From positions 13,413,092 through 13,477,091 of the forward strand of contig CM030711.1 in the NCBI GenBank assembly GCA_017979445.1: a stretch of 64,000 nucleotides of DNA, given 5' to 3'. Both the position numbers and the translations under genes were made by a program. The stretch comes from Akebia trifoliata. Its lineage: Eukaryota > Streptophyta > Magnoliopsida > Ranunculales > Lardizabalaceae. Numbering within the stretch: position 1 is the first letter of the stretch; each line of letters begins with the position of its first letter. Below, piece by piece: positions 47,074 through 59,900 of this stretch. The notes below the pieces were generated by a model, which saw nothing but the letters and a program-made list of their open reading frames with translations, did no database searches and was not told where the DNA came from.

Positions 47074-49186
47074 TACTAATTAAAATGAAAATCGTTGTCG
47101 TGAGTCGCGAGCGGCGAGAACTAACACAGGAGCTATCTGTGTGAATCCAAAAACCAGAAAGAAGGGCTGGAATCGATCCACGTCAGAATCCATGAGTGAG
47201 TTTGTAATTTGTCAAAGTAGACCCGTGTTTTCAGGGTCCACCTATCGTCTAGGATTTAATCCCCCTGGACGGTGTAGGGGAATGTTCATGCATTCTATAT
47301 TTTTATTTTTTTATTTTTTATTAATAAAAATTCAAAATTTAGTCATTTTTGTTTGTGCTGTCTTTCTTTCCCTATCTCAAATCTGAAGCGTCTTTGACCC
47401 AAACTCATATTTCCTTTCCTCTTTATTATTTATATTATATTTCTTTGATGACCACTTAGAATATATCCGTATCTTTCAAGTATAATGTAATTTAAATTAA
47501 CATATTTGAAAAACAATGATAACGGCACCCTCTTAATCTAAGACAATCTTACCCTTATAATTAAGATACTTATTATTGGTTGTTTTATTTGTCAATAATG
47601 AATAAAAGAACTTTGGCAAAAGTTTTAAAATGTTGGCATTGGGCAGATGTTTAAACAAGAGGGAGTAAGAGAGTGTCTCTTGTTCTATAATACATATGTT
47701 AGATGTAAGAGTATTTTATTATGTTAATATATAAGATCATTTTAATTAATATATTGATCTTGTAATCAGAATGGTGTTAAAAATGTTGTATTAAATATGT
47801 CTCCCCCCATACTCCTATATATAAATATAAAATTATCATATAATACTTTTATAATTTAAGATCGATCAACTAATGTAAATTTTCATGAACAATACACATC
47901 ATTCTCTCGTTATAAATATAATAAAGATATATTTTAGCCTATGATATAAGATTATAGAGACTAGACGAAGGAAAATTTTAATTTTAAAAATTATTCAATG
48001 TAGATTTCCTCTAACAATACACACCCTTCTCTCATTATAAGAGTAAAAATAATGTAACGGATTTAAACTCCTATAATTATAATGGTCATTAAGAATCACA
48101 TATTCTATAAGGATAAGTTTGTATTTTCACTATCTTAATGTCCTATTTACCGAAAGTAGGTGATTCATCAATCACTTCCCCTGATTTATTTATATTTAGA
48201 AGAAAAAAAAAGTCTCTAATACAACCAAGAAAGCGACGAGCACAGATGTCTCACTTCTTAAACCCAAGCCTTAGATTTCTACAGAAATATTATAATTAAA
48301 ATGTGTCACCTACCAAAAACACAAGGAAGAAAAAAAATAATATGTATGTGTCCCCATTTCTTCCATACATTTATGAAGATAGATTTCAATGGCTGGTCTC
48401 TTACTCAACCCTTGATGGGTTTGTCTATTAGCTTAATAATTAGTTAATATGCCACTCTAAACCAGCATATATATATATATTGTGGAATCAGTCGTAAACA
48501 GGATCATGACAAGTACACTGGTTTATGATTTGTTTGTGGTGATGGACCCCATAAGATTTTGTGATTTCTTACCACCTTTCTTACTCCAAATCCTTTTTAG
48601 CAGGATGTAGATAGATTGTTGTTATATCGATCTTTGTATGATGTGGCAATGTCATGGGTGGGTTGACAACATGGCATTTCGACACATGTCGATTGGCAAG
48701 GTGATGAATGGGACTGTTGGAGTATGATGTGGTAGTGAAACACTAAAATCCCATTTGAGTGGGTGATTTGTTGGGGTCCAGGGATCATTTGTGATCATTG
48801 ACATTGGTGATCGATGGAACTAGGGTAGGGTTTGTATGGTCTTTGATATCTTAGGGTTAGGAAGCATTTGTCAAGGACTTGGAATAAAGTAGAATAAAAG
48901 AGAATCTTCACAGTGTAGAGAGAAATCTCTTGGCTTACCGGCCAAAGTTACGTTTTCAAGATGCAAAACTGACCATTTGTAGCTTTCATATGTCACTTTA
49001 TTCAAATGATACCTATCAACCATCAGAATATGACACAACTCAACACAATACCATATGTTATGCCTTCTATCACCATGCCATGGTGGATGAAGATCCAATG
49101 TCATGTACATCCCACTATTGCAATGCATATTCATACCATTAGGCCACCATCATACTACTGCTTCGACCTTTATGTTGAAAGGGAAA

Positions 49187-49190
<4 letters not shown>
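47074..49190. other. Gene-free region
   Basis: 47100-47280 is less AT-rich (GAGTCGCGAGCGGCGAGAAC) but gives no recognisable protein. 48590-49140 is moderately balanced, with short frames on both strands and no domain. No promoter or RNA gene that I can support. Confidence 0.4.

Positions 49191-49191
<1 letters not shown>

Positions 49192-49219
<28 letters not shown>
49192..49219. repeat. (GA)n microsatellite
   Basis: About 14 GA units. Confidence 0.95.
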
Positions 49220-49223
<4 letters not shown>

Positions 49224-49790
49224 TTGATCCACTTATATGCAATTTGGAGTGCGGGATCATGTGCCATCCAAATTCATAATAAATATATTTTTCATCTTTA
49301 ATTTTGAAATTTAAATTTGGGAGTTCAGTGATTGTCCTATTTCAAAGCTTTTGATATGATAAAATAATGTCATTTTTATTATTTAAAACCTTTTTTAATC
49401 TAATCTAGAAAATGAATTCTTCAAGACGAGTCTCATTTGGGCTAATGTAGTACTTCACCTTGCCTAAACGAAGACCTTAGTCCAAACTCTACATAATTAA
49501 TTAATATTCATGTAATCATGATTAAAAATTTACAAATATCTCATTTAATCATGTACTTAGTGTGGATAGTGTACATACACTATTAAATGGAAATAGAAAA
49601 ATCCATAAGATGATTCATGGATTTGTATTTGTAATAGATCTATAGGGTGATGAATTGAGAAATTTGAAGCTGGAAAATGAGATTTTAATTTTTATTAGAC
49701 CATATTTTTAAATATAATCATGTTCTAAATGTAACCGCAACCATAGTATAATATATGGATCTCATAAGTCTATTCGTTCCAATTCATTGG

Positions 49791-49876
49791 CTATGCTATG
49801 CTAATATATAGAAGTTCAACCATCATTTGACATCTATGCTATGCTGATATATAAAAGTTCAACCATCATTTGACAT
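49791..49876. repeat. 43-bp tandem duplication
   Basis: CTATGCTATGCTAATATATA followed by GAAGTTCAACCATCATTTG is repeated once directly after itself with two or three changes. Confidence 0.9.
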
Positions 49877-50890
49877 CGATTCAGATGAATAGATGATATG
49901 CAATGAAACAATCTAATTAGTTGTTTACTTTTCCATATAGATTACAAAGATATGTTTTTGAGAAAGTCCTTCTATTTTACATTAATCCATCTAAGGGGAT
50001 TTTTATAATTAAATTTATTAATTAACATAAATTTTCCACAACAATTAATATTCCCTTTTCCCTCCCTACAATTATAAAGATATGATTGGATAAATCTCGA
50101 AAAGTTTCCTTTTTCATAGGGACTCCTCCATGATTGGATTAGTTTGATTATCATTAAGTTCTCGGATATTTATATGTTCCATGAAGTCATGCTCAACAAC
50201 TCATCTTGATTATGGCTGCAACTTGGGTGGGTTCAATCTGACTTTCGGTCAAGTTTGCTTATAAATTAGTGTGAGTTCTGCCAACAAATTTTTTGACCAA
50301 GCCAAACCAGGTGAGTTCAGGCTTAGATGTTCAATTGCCTGAATTCGAACTTAATATAGTTATAATTTTTAAATATCTTTGTTTATTTCTCATCCATAAT
50401 TCTCATTTTAAATTTTAGTTAATCATCATCATCATCTTTTTCTTAATATTTCCGTATAATTTCATACATGTGAACTTTGAAATATATTTCTTGGATAAAT
50501 AATTGTAAATTTTATATATTTTTTTACATATCACTTATTTGTATAATATAAGTCATTATTATTATTATTATTATTAAATTATCTAATATTCATTAGGAAT
50601 GAGTCAACCCGATTAACCCAACTTCAATTGGGCTTAGGTTAAGCATTCCATGCTTGAGGTCGTGTTGGACATGGGTACAAGTTGGTGTTTGTCAAGTGTC
50701 CAACCTGGCCCAATCTGCCTGGGTTACGATCTTAATCTTGATCCTAAAACTTGAAACTTCAATTTAAATGATTGTCAACTATCTCAAATCTTTAAAAAAA
50801 GACTTTGATTATTCCAAACTTATATCTTTAACCTAATATATTTATCTCGAGGTAACATATGTATGAAATGCAACATTAACTTCTTACAAT
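49877..50890. other. Gene-free region
   Basis: AT-rich with an (ATT)n run (50557-50575). 50600-50730 has repeated GGGT/ACCC words that look like decayed transposon ends, but I could not pair them. Confidence 0.4.
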
Positions 50891-51511
50891 TAGGGGTGTC
50901 AATGGGTCGGTTCTGGTTCAGTTTCTAGAGAATTTAGAACCATAACCATTAATAGTAGTTCGGTTCCGGGTCCAGTTCCAAAATAAATAGAACCCTAATC
51001 AGAATTGTCAAAAAGCATGGGTACCCCTCGGTTCCGGTTCTCAAGAATCGAATGAGAAAAAAAATATTTCAAATCATTATAACAAAAAATTTCCTTCAAA
51101 AAATTAACATATTATCAACAAAATTGTTAATTTAGTTATAATTTATTATACTAAAGATACAAATTAATGATTTTTTTCAAAAGTAAAAAAGTTTATCTTT
51201 GTTAAAAATAATAAATTTTTAGAAGAATAACTCATTTTAAGCTTCAATCGATAATTTATACTAAAAATTGAAGAATTGCATATAACACCCATTTATTTTT
51301 AAATAAAAAATACCTTAAATCTTCTATAATATGGAAATAAATGACAAAATAAATCGGTTCTGGGTACCCGCGATTTGGATCCGATTTCTATCGGTTCGAT
51401 TCTATTTTAGACTCGACTCTAATCGATTCCAATAAAAAGGGATCCAGAACCGGATTTTTGATTCCGATTCCAGTTCGATTTCGATTAAATGGGTACTTAT
51501 TGAGACCCCAA
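50891..51511. mobile_element. Non-autonomous hAT element with perfect 8-bp target duplication
   Basis: The left end TAGGGGTGTCAAT and the right end (complement TTGGGGTCTCAAT) match at 11 of 13 bases. CTTACAAT occurs directly outside both ends (50883-50890 and 51512-51519). An 8-bp duplication with short TIRs is the hAT superfamily signature. Subterminal regions are rich in GGTTC/GAACC words (TCGGTTCCGGGTCC, CGGTTCTGGGTACC). No transposase frame, so it must be moved by a helper encoded elsewhere. Confidence 0.85.
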
Positions 51512-51519
51512 CTTACAAT

Positions 51520-53710
51520 AATGTCCCCAACAACGTGGTAGTGTGCACAAAATCATATAGATGCTTTCCTTGAGATTCTAAATTTGAGATTCTAGAAAAA
51601 TTAATGGTTGTCAACAAACCCAATACAATAGAAAGTGTCGTTGGATGTCGGTGTAGCACGACTCTTAGTTGATAGATTCATGATGATAATGACAACGTAG
51701 ATGATGATGACAATGGCGATAAAACAGTGAATATGATGGTACCATGACGTTTGAGGATGATGAGCGAGATGACCATAAATATCATGATAATGGCCCATAC
51801 AACTACAGTGGAGGAGGGGAAAAATGACTGACTGTGATGTATGACTAGCGTTATTAAAGAGAGTGAGAAATGGGAATAGGAAGTATGGTCTAGATTCAAT
51901 GGTGGCATTGTGGTCAACTTTATAAAACGACCTCAATTATGAAACATTTATAAATATTAGCTAACCTACAATGATATTTAATTCATAATAATTTGTGATT
52001 AAAAAATCGGATCCAATATGGTGTCATGTTCACATAAAATAAAAATGATATCTATGTTGCATGTTTTAATTGGCTTCTAATAAATCTGTGCACGGATTCC
52101 AATGTATTAATTCTCCAACCAAAGAGTGCCATGTAGACACCGTTGCTATTTATGGGAGTGGACACCGTGCTAGATAACTACTCGTGATTAAATAGCACAA
52201 GTGCCGTCTTCTTCAAGAAATGGACCTTGATGCACCACATTATGCCATGATATTTGCGATTGAAATTGATTACTATTAATTTTGTTACATTATCAAAAAT
52301 TCAATTTTATTGTGACATTTGTCGATTTAAGGTGATGGGACTTTCTACAATGCCACATGGGGGGATGATATCGTGTGGCACGTTTTCACTTTGTTACTTA
52401 AATGTGTTTTTTTTTTCTTTCCTTAAAGAATCATCTTTTCCCCTTACTTTCCACATTTCATTCTCTGGGATGTGGTCCTCATCATTAAAAAAAGGACTTT
52501 GATGCGATCATTACGATTCAAAATATTTGAGGAATGTTCTCATTATATGACATGTGGACATTTTCACTGATATATACCCTCTAAGTTTTTGTGAAGAAAA
52601 TGTTGAACTACGTTGATGTGGCACTATTGAGAGATTCCTAGATTTTTTTTTTTTTTTTTTTTTGTATCTCAAGGAGAAACAATCTCTGGCAATTGAGCAC
52701 ATTGTCAAAGGAAATTAGTTGAGAATGACTTTTTTACATATACGAGTTTGCACGCGCCTACCAGCACATAAGTCACACTTTTTGGGTTAAGTGGGGGTAG
52801 AAGACGGAAAAATATTCTACTCAAATTTTTTTTCTCTTAGTACTCGTCATAGGATCTAGGATCGACCAATCGCATTAACCATCATGTGTGGAGAGCTTTT
52901 GATCATTTTGTGAAAAAATTCTATTTGCAAATAATTTCTTATAGGAAGAAAAAAAGGTTTCGGAGAGGTGTTATTAGAAAAAAAAAAAAAATAGTAAGAA
53001 AAAATCACAAAGTTGAAGGGATAAGCGAGGCGTATAAAATTAAAAAGAAAAATTAAAGATAGAAATGCATTTTTAAATATTATATATATAAAAATGTGTA
53101 TCTGTTGGAGGTACAACCTCGTACGACATTTTGTTTGAAGGTGCCAAAAAACTTAAACAGTTGGTAAAAAAATCTATGGTTATGATGCTATTTACTAACG
53201 ACAAAATCATAGCTTCTTTAAAAATTGGATACTTCGCTTCTAGGCTAGGTCCTCAGTCCTGACCCCTCCCAAGGCCTGCTTATGGGGTTCCATAAATTCA
53301 TATTCATTTTTCTAAGTAGATTTGCCTTAATTTTGGGTTTGTTAATGGGTCTCCATACTTAACTTGGGTCTGTTTGTGGGCTTTATAATTGTTAGGCTAT
53401 TGTTTATTGGCCTCTTTTCTTTTATCAATGTTTCTATTGATGTTCGATTCACTCTAAGGAGAATAAAAACAGAGTTTTATCGATCAATGATCTTTATGTT
53501 CCATACATCACTTTTCTAAGAGCAACCAAACCAATTCAACTTGCCCAAGAAAAAAATTTAGCTAAAATTCTAATTAGATTATGGTCGACATGTAGGGGTC
53601 CTAACACATACACCTGAAATTCGCATTTTCATAAAAGGAAAACCAATTTTTCACTCATTGTTTTTTTTTGTGCCCACTTGCATACTGGCCCTCAAATTTT
53701 GAAGATTTGT
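51520..53710. other. Gene-free region
   Basis: AT-rich, with a poly(T) run at 52643-52663. Frames of up to 111 codons (51601-51936, minus strand) consist of low-complexity hydrophobic and His/Ile residues from a GATGAT-rich stretch. No gene supported. Confidence 0.4.
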
Positions 53711-53893
53711 AATGAATGCAGGTGGTTTTGGTACGTGGTTGGTCATGTGACTGACATGGCTAGGGCACAGAACCATTGATCTTTTTCATCAGGATACATA
53801 AGAAAAAGATGTGCAGTTCTGTGCCCTTACCATGTCAACAACGTACCCAATTCCATATCCAATTTCATACCAAAACCATGTGCATTCATCATT
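53711..53893. mobile_element. Foldback element, family 3, copy 1
   Basis: Outer arms AATGAATGCAGGTGGTTTTG / CAAAACCATGTGCATTCATC. Inner arms TGACATGGCTAGGGCACAGA / TCTGTGCCCTTACCATGTCA. The tip is ATCTTTTTC...GAAAAAGAT. The whole can fold as one long hairpin. Several short open frames on both strands across it are artefacts. Confidence 0.75.
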
Positions 53894-54277
53894 ATTCAAT
53901 TTTTTTAATATACTTGATTTCGGCCACCAACGTGCACTTAATCCTTCTTCACTTTTCATCCCTATTTTAAAAATGAAAAGCTCAGTTTTCCTTTGAAATT
54001 TTCCATGTATGATAAAATCCGATTGCAATCATACGGTTTAAGAATAATAGAAAATTCACTTTTTGGACCAACTGGATAAAATACATGATAAGCACACTGA
54101 GATATATTCATGGACAGGGAACCATAATACCACTAAGCCTACTTTTCTCTCTTGTACAATTCTGGCCTTCCAAATTTCAAAGGATAGAACTCCTACCAAT
54201 ATACTAACGAGTAAAACGTTGAACACGTCTTACCTTTTTTTTGCCTCATTAATAATCATGGTCCCCTCTGACATATA

Positions 54278-54445
54278 CCCCCGCCCATACGCTCATGACC
54301 TGGCATGGGCACTAGAACCATAGATCCTTTTCCCACGGGATGCATAACTACACATCCTCATAAATATGTGCAGTTGTGTATCGGGAGGAAAAAGATTTAC
54401 GATTCTAACGCCCATGCCACATCAGGGGCGTATGTTAGAGGGGGG
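54278..54445. mobile_element. Foldback element, family 3, copy 2
   Basis: Arms CCCATACGCTCATGACCTGG / CCACATCAGGGGCGTATG and CATGGGCACTAGAACC / GATTCTAACGCCCATG. The tip GATCCTTTTCCC...GGAGGAAAAAGATT is related to that of copy 1 (GAACCATAGATC against GAACCATTGATC). Its right terminus runs into the G tract of the tandem duplication. Confidence 0.7.
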
Positions 54446-54905
54446 GAGGGGGGGGGGGGGGGGGGAACAATATTCATTGCTATTGTCCCCGCAAGAATTT
54501 TTAAAATTTATAAAGGTCTTAGTTGTCCATATGTAAACAAAATCCTGGCTTTGCCCCCTAGTGAGGATGTGTGTGTGATACACGTTGGTGAAAAAAGAAA
54601 GGTTCGAATCAAAAATGAAAATGACATAATAACACCTTATTGATCCATCATAATCATCCTATACACATTACGTATGTTAGAAGGGGGGGGGGGGGGGGGG
54701 AACAATATTCATTGCTATTGTCCCTGCAAGAATTTTTAAAATTTATAAAGGTCTTAGTTGTCCATATGTAAACAAAATCCTGGCTTTGCCCCCTAGTGAG
54801 GATGTGTGTGTGATACACGTTGGTGAAAAAAGAAAGGTTCGAATCAAAAATGAAAATGACATAATAACACCTTATTGATCCATCATAATCATCCTATACA
54901 CATTA
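54429..54905. repeat. 242-bp tandem duplication with long G tracts
   Basis: Unit 1 (54429-54670) and unit 2 (54671-54905) both begin CGTATGTTAGA. Each carries a G tract (26 bases with one A at 54440-54465; 18 pure G at 54683-54700) and is otherwise almost identical through GATCCATCATAATCATCC and CACATTACGT. Besides the bases beside the G tract, I saw one base change (GTCCCCGC against GTCCCTGC). The duplication is therefore recent. The G tracts could form quadruplexes and are slippage-prone. Confidence 0.95.
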
Positions 54906-55633
54906 CGTGAAAATTTTCTATAGGAAAATTCGATAGGCCAAGGCCCATGAATTTTAGAAACCATGATTTGATGGCCTAGGGCCGTCGTAAGTTATGATGT
55001 TCCCTATATTCAATGGCTTAGAGCCGTTGTATTTAACACATCCTCCATGGATTTGATGGTTTTGATTCATCGAAAGAAAAATCTTGACAATGAAAATTTT
55101 GACGTCATGGTCTGTCAAATTTTATGAAATTCGACGGGCTTGAATCCCTTGTGTTTTGAAATTGATGACATGCATCCTTTGACCTTAGTCTTCTAAATAG
55201 ACTAAGGGAAAAATACTCAAATGCCCTCATCTTCAACCTTTAGCCAAAAAACTTAGATTTTCTTCTCATAACCAATCATTTTCAAGTTCTCAATCTCCAT
55301 GGTATATCTACTCAACTTAATCTTCAATTCATCGTTTTCTATCAAGAACTAACCCTTTACGTAAAACCCTAGAATTTCTACCCAAAATCTTATCATTTTC
55401 AATTTTCCCAAAAATCTTATTTGTTTTTGTTCCCAAAACGAGTCATCCAAACTCTTTAATTTTTATGTAACTTTAATCAACTCAACCTTATTTTAATCCA
55501 TCATTTTCTACCTTGCCTTCTTTGTAGAAAATCCTAAATTTTTCAATAATTTTTTTTATCATTTTATAATTTCTCAAAAAATCTATTTAGCCTTGAGATT
55601 TGAAAGTTGAAGACTTGAAGTAGATAAAATCTT
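54906..55633. other. Gene-free region
   Basis: AT-rich, with repeated GGCCTAGGGCCGT-like words (54950-55035). It contains the original host site of the LINE insertion at its right edge. No gene. Confidence 0.4.
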
Positions 55634-55652
55634 AAGATAGTTGATGAGGGTT
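55634..55652 (+). repeat. Target duplication left of the LINE
   Basis: AAGATAGTTGATGAGGGTT, repeated exactly at 56914-56932 after the LINE poly(A) tail. Confidence 0.9.
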
Positions 55653-56913
55653 TACCATTAGTGTTTGCAGATGACACCTTAGTGTTTTTGGATCCTGCTA
55701 GAGAACATGTGAGAACTCTTCAGGTTTTATTATGTTGCTTTGAAACAATATTAGGTTTACATGTCAATCTGCAGAAAAGTAAGTTGTTTGGGGTTGGTGA
55801 TTCAAGCTAAATATGGAGAGAAGAGATTTGATTGATATAGTGATGAGCATAGACGCACTTACGGATATAGCATGTGGAGAGGTATTTTAAAGAGTGTTGA
55901 TAAGTTTGATAGGGAGATTAGATTCAAAGTTGGGTTGGGGGACAAGGTTAGATTTTGGGAGGATATCTGGTGCGGAACTTCATCTCTATTTACCTAATTC
56001 CCATAATTGTACGCTTGTTTTTTGAAAAAAAATAACTCGATAAGGCAATATCTGATTAGGGACGGGAACACAGATTCTTGGGATCTGGGGTTTAGGAGGG
56101 ATTTTAATGATTGAAAATTGATGGAGGTTACATCTCTTCTAGATCTCCTTAATCAAATCCAATTCAGAGAGAACGAGCAGGATAGAAGGGAATGGTTCAA
56201 GGCTAAGGATAAAAAGTTCTCTATCATGTCTTTCTATTATTGCTTGTTTCCTACGGGTGAGGTATCCTTCTCTCCTTCTGTCATTTGGTCCGCTCTTATT
56301 CTTTCTAAGGTATATTTCTTTATATGGCTTGCCTCTTTAGGTATAATCCCCACTTTGGTTAATTTGATTGGTCGGGGGTGGATTATCCCAAATTTTTGCT
56401 ATCTTTGTTTGAGGGACGGGGAATCTGTCAATCACATTCTTATTCATTGTTCTTTTTCTCGTGTTATTTATATGTTCTTCTTATCTCGGTTACAAATAGA
56501 ATGGGTTGTTCCTTTATCGTTTTTAGACCTTTTAAAGGGTTCGAGTTTCAATATCTTCTTTACTAGAAAGAGGCATCTCTATGTTATTCTTCCCCCCGCC
56601 ATTGCTTGGGGTCTTTGGAGAGAACGCAACAACAGGATATTCCACAGCAAGGAGAGCTTATCTCAATAAGTGATTTTAGAGATTTTGAGGCTTTTTTTCC
56701 TTTGGTCGAAGATGAGTAAGGACTTCGAGAGAGTGTGCTTTCAAGATTTTGTATTTAAGTGGGGAATCATTTGTGACTCGTAGCTTCCCACCAAACGCGT
56801 TTTCTTTTCCGTTGTTTATTTATTTCTGGTGTTTTGTTGTTTGGGGGCTATCTTAGCCTTCTTTACTCTTTTTTTTCATTTATAAAATTTATATTTATAA
56901 AAAAAAAAAAAAA
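55653..56913 (+). mobile_element. 5'-truncated LINE (L1-type) with poly(A) tail
   Basis: Bounded by an exact 19-bp target duplication and ending in a run of A, which together mark target-primed reverse transcription. It begins inside the reverse transcriptase domain (LPLVFADDTLVFLDPA, holding the catalytic FADD). It then has an apparent internal deletion near 55810 and continues in the connection region (MWRGILKSVDKFDREI, KVRFWEDIWCG). It closes with the zinc-binding region typical of plant LINE ORF2. Confidence 0.9.
55862..56669 (+). pseudogene. LINE ORF2 C-terminal fragment (zf-RVT region)
   Basis: C-terminal part of a LINE reverse transcriptase polyprotein. From 55862 the frame reads through three stops (two TAA near 55996-56007 and a TGA at 56112). 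It is then open to 56669. Recognisable are WKAKDKKFSI-like WFKAKDKKFSIMSFYY, the segment SKVYFFIWLASLGIIPT, the metal-ligand motif CYLCLRDGESVNHILIHC (CxxC...HxxxHC) and the terminal AWGLWRERNNRIFH. The order and residues match the zf-RVT domain found after RT in plant non-LTR retrotransposons. Not functional. Confidence 0.85.
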
Positions 56914-56932
56914 AAGATAGTTGATGAGGGTT
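56914..56932 (+). repeat. Target duplication right of the LINE
   Basis: Exact copy of 55634-55652. The first two A could also belong to the poly(A) tail, so the duplication is 17-19 bases. Confidence 0.9.
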
Positions 56933-59900
56933 AAATTTTTTATCCAATGAGACTGAAGATGATTGATTTTTTAAAAGAAAAATCAAGATTTTTTATTAAA
57001 AGTTGAAGATGAGGTTGTTCAAGTCTTTTCCCTTTAATCTATAGAGAAGACTGAGGTCAAGGGATGCATATCATCATTTTCAAAACATAAGAGGGCATCT
57101 CTAATATTTAACAAAACATAGAGGGGCCTGTCTAAGTTACCCTAGAGAATATTCAAAATTAGAGAATGAGGAAACAATGACACTTTATCTATTGTTTTCA
57201 ACAATAATATTTTTGTTACCTTACAAAGTAAGGCAACTTAAATTAAAAATACGTGTGTATATATAGCATTGATATAAAGGTAAAATGCAAGAGCACTTTT
57301 TTTATCCTAAAAGAACTTAAAAATTCCTGATACGGACCATACACTTCTCTCATTTTAACAGTAATGATAAGAGTTGTATACATGGTTTCAAGACTCATTC
57401 GAGACCAGGCCGTCTTAGTATCAAGCATGGACGAGATGGACATGCAATTTAATTTTTCGGATGATATTTAAAACGCCACGTTCATTTTTCTCATTTTAAA
57501 CAAGATGTCTCAAACATATCGAAAAACTCGTCTGAGATGAGAAATCGAATTTTAAAACCATGGTTGTAAATGGTCTTAGTTGTCATAAGATGGTATAGAG
57601 TAAAAATATTCTTGAATAGCTAGCTCAAGGAGAGTTCTAAAATTAATCTTAGAAAAATTATAAACAAAAAATATATATATAAATATTGGTATAAATTTGT
57701 AAAGAGTCCTCCTGAAATTCAGGCAAATAGGCAAAAGAATAGTTCAACTCTTTCCTAAAGTGCACATGGAAGATTGAGATGAAGTGCTAGTATAACTGTG
57801 AAAAGATTGTCTTGGGTTACATCGGGAGATTAGTTCAAGTGCTACAATGACTAGATCCTTGACAATGTACTCCCATCACGAAGTTTCGATATTTATTTAT
57901 CAAAAAAGGAAAACTTGCAAAACAAACATTCACTTCAAAACATAGACCTAATCATTCACAAGGGGTCTCCCATTGACAAGGATTCATCTAGATATGACTT
58001 TAAGAAATCTATTATTCAACATTGAATGAGTGCAAAACAAATGTTTGGTGTCAAATATTGTAAAAATAAATTTGATGTCATTGTGCACTTAGCCTGAAAT
58101 TTTGACATTGGAGGATAGAAAATGTAAGAAATTCAAATCCACTAGAGTTTGAATTTTTTAAGTTTCAACTTAAATGGAAAAAACGTCTACTAATAATCAT
58201 TTAACATAATTAAAAATGACGATCAAGTACAATTAAGTACTACTCAAGTTGAAGGGTTAGTGAAAAAAATGACAAAGCAAGACTTTGATTTCCTTGATCA
58301 AGACACTTTGTGTAAGAAAAAATTCTCTAGAAGTTGATTTATTGAGGGTCCACATTTCCGAGAGACGCGGCATGATTCATGCCTGGTCATCTGGGAAATC
58401 ATCAGATCCTGATGAATAATCTGAAGTCAAGTTTAGGTTGAATCTGTTTGAGTCTTAGAATTCGAAAGAAAAGAAAATGGATCTATTTGTTTGTCCTGGC
58501 CGGAAGATCGATTTTTGACAAATCGCATGAAAAATGATACTCTTGTTGGGCGAGATAAATTGAGGCCAATTCTCGATCACATTCATTGGGACCGAATTTC
58601 AATCAATTTTCAATGAAAATTTCACTATCCATGTATGTGTAATCAATTGCCATTAAACTTTTAGCTAAGAAAACTGTTTGCCCATGGATTTGCCTTACAA
58701 ACAAGCGAACCCTTTTTTGGTTTTACAAATTGCTTTGGTAACTTAAATTTTGTTATTAACGCATCCATTAATTGATTGATATGCAATGTTGAAATTTGGT
58801 TAAAGTTGATAAGAACGTTTAATTTTATTTCCTTGTTGACAACTTAACTACTACTGATGGCTTTATATATTATTTGGTTTACTTTTGTTTCAAGTATACA
58901 TAGTGAAGTTATTGCATATGTGTGACAAAAAATACATAGCCAAACTTTCATTCACAAATATCAATTCTTTAAATGTTGATCAATAAGAGATAATTGTCCA
59001 TATTCTCAACGTAGAGATGTTAGGAAATTAAGGAGTAACATTCCATCTTTCTAACGTTTCGACGGAATTTTGATAGGAACAATAAACAATCCTGAGAATT
59101 AAGGCATTAAACTAATTAATGTTTGTACATTTAGATCTCCAATTGTTCACCAAAAGCCTAGATAACCCAGCATTAATTAAAGTGTTGGGCTATCAATGGG
59201 CCACCCTTTGGCCCAATCTTGCCTCGTCACTCATCTTTGAAAGTCATGTCATTTTTAAACAAGAAACATAGCAAGCCTGCAAATAGGCCCAAGTCATGTG
59301 GGCCAGTCCAAATGCCCGATTGGTAATAAATTTACCCAATTTCCTGATCAAATCGTAATGCTAAACAAAAGTTCATATTATTAATAATATAATATAATGT
59401 ACATTTTTCAAAACTTCACTAATAAATTGAAATTAAATCTTTCATCCAAAGATTTTAAAATTAATCATGATTATTTTCAAAAATAACTTCGATTAGTCTT
59501 CTTTTTTTCTCTTCACTATGATCATACATACTAACCATATTAGCACATTGTTCATTACCTTATTTGTCTTCTTTGCTCTTTAGAAAGACGTGTTAGCATA
59601 CTGATTGATCAAGTTCCCACCGAAACAGGATCAATCCATACCAATCTACTTGAAATACATTTGAATTTTTTTATGGAATCGATTTAAACAAATCCTAGTA
59701 TTTGAAAAAAGCTTAAGGAACAATAAGGAAAAACCATACTCTTGCTCATTACTAATCACACACTAAAATTTGACACAAACCTCAACAAATGAATAGTTGG
59801 ACAGACAATTTCCGTGCCTTGCGGGACAAATAATGAAAGCTAAATTTATCTATAGCCCAGCGTAAAGCTTACGCTGTAGAATTTTGAGTCTTAACGGCCC

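Noticed and set aside
48590..49140. A protein-coding gene in the less AT-rich stretch
   Set aside because: Short frames on both strands overlap, none has a domain, and no splice-joined frame gave a recognisable product.
51601..51936. 111-codon and 79-codon minus-strand frames
   Set aside because: Two overlapping frames over a GATGAT-rich stretch give His/Ile runs; no domain.
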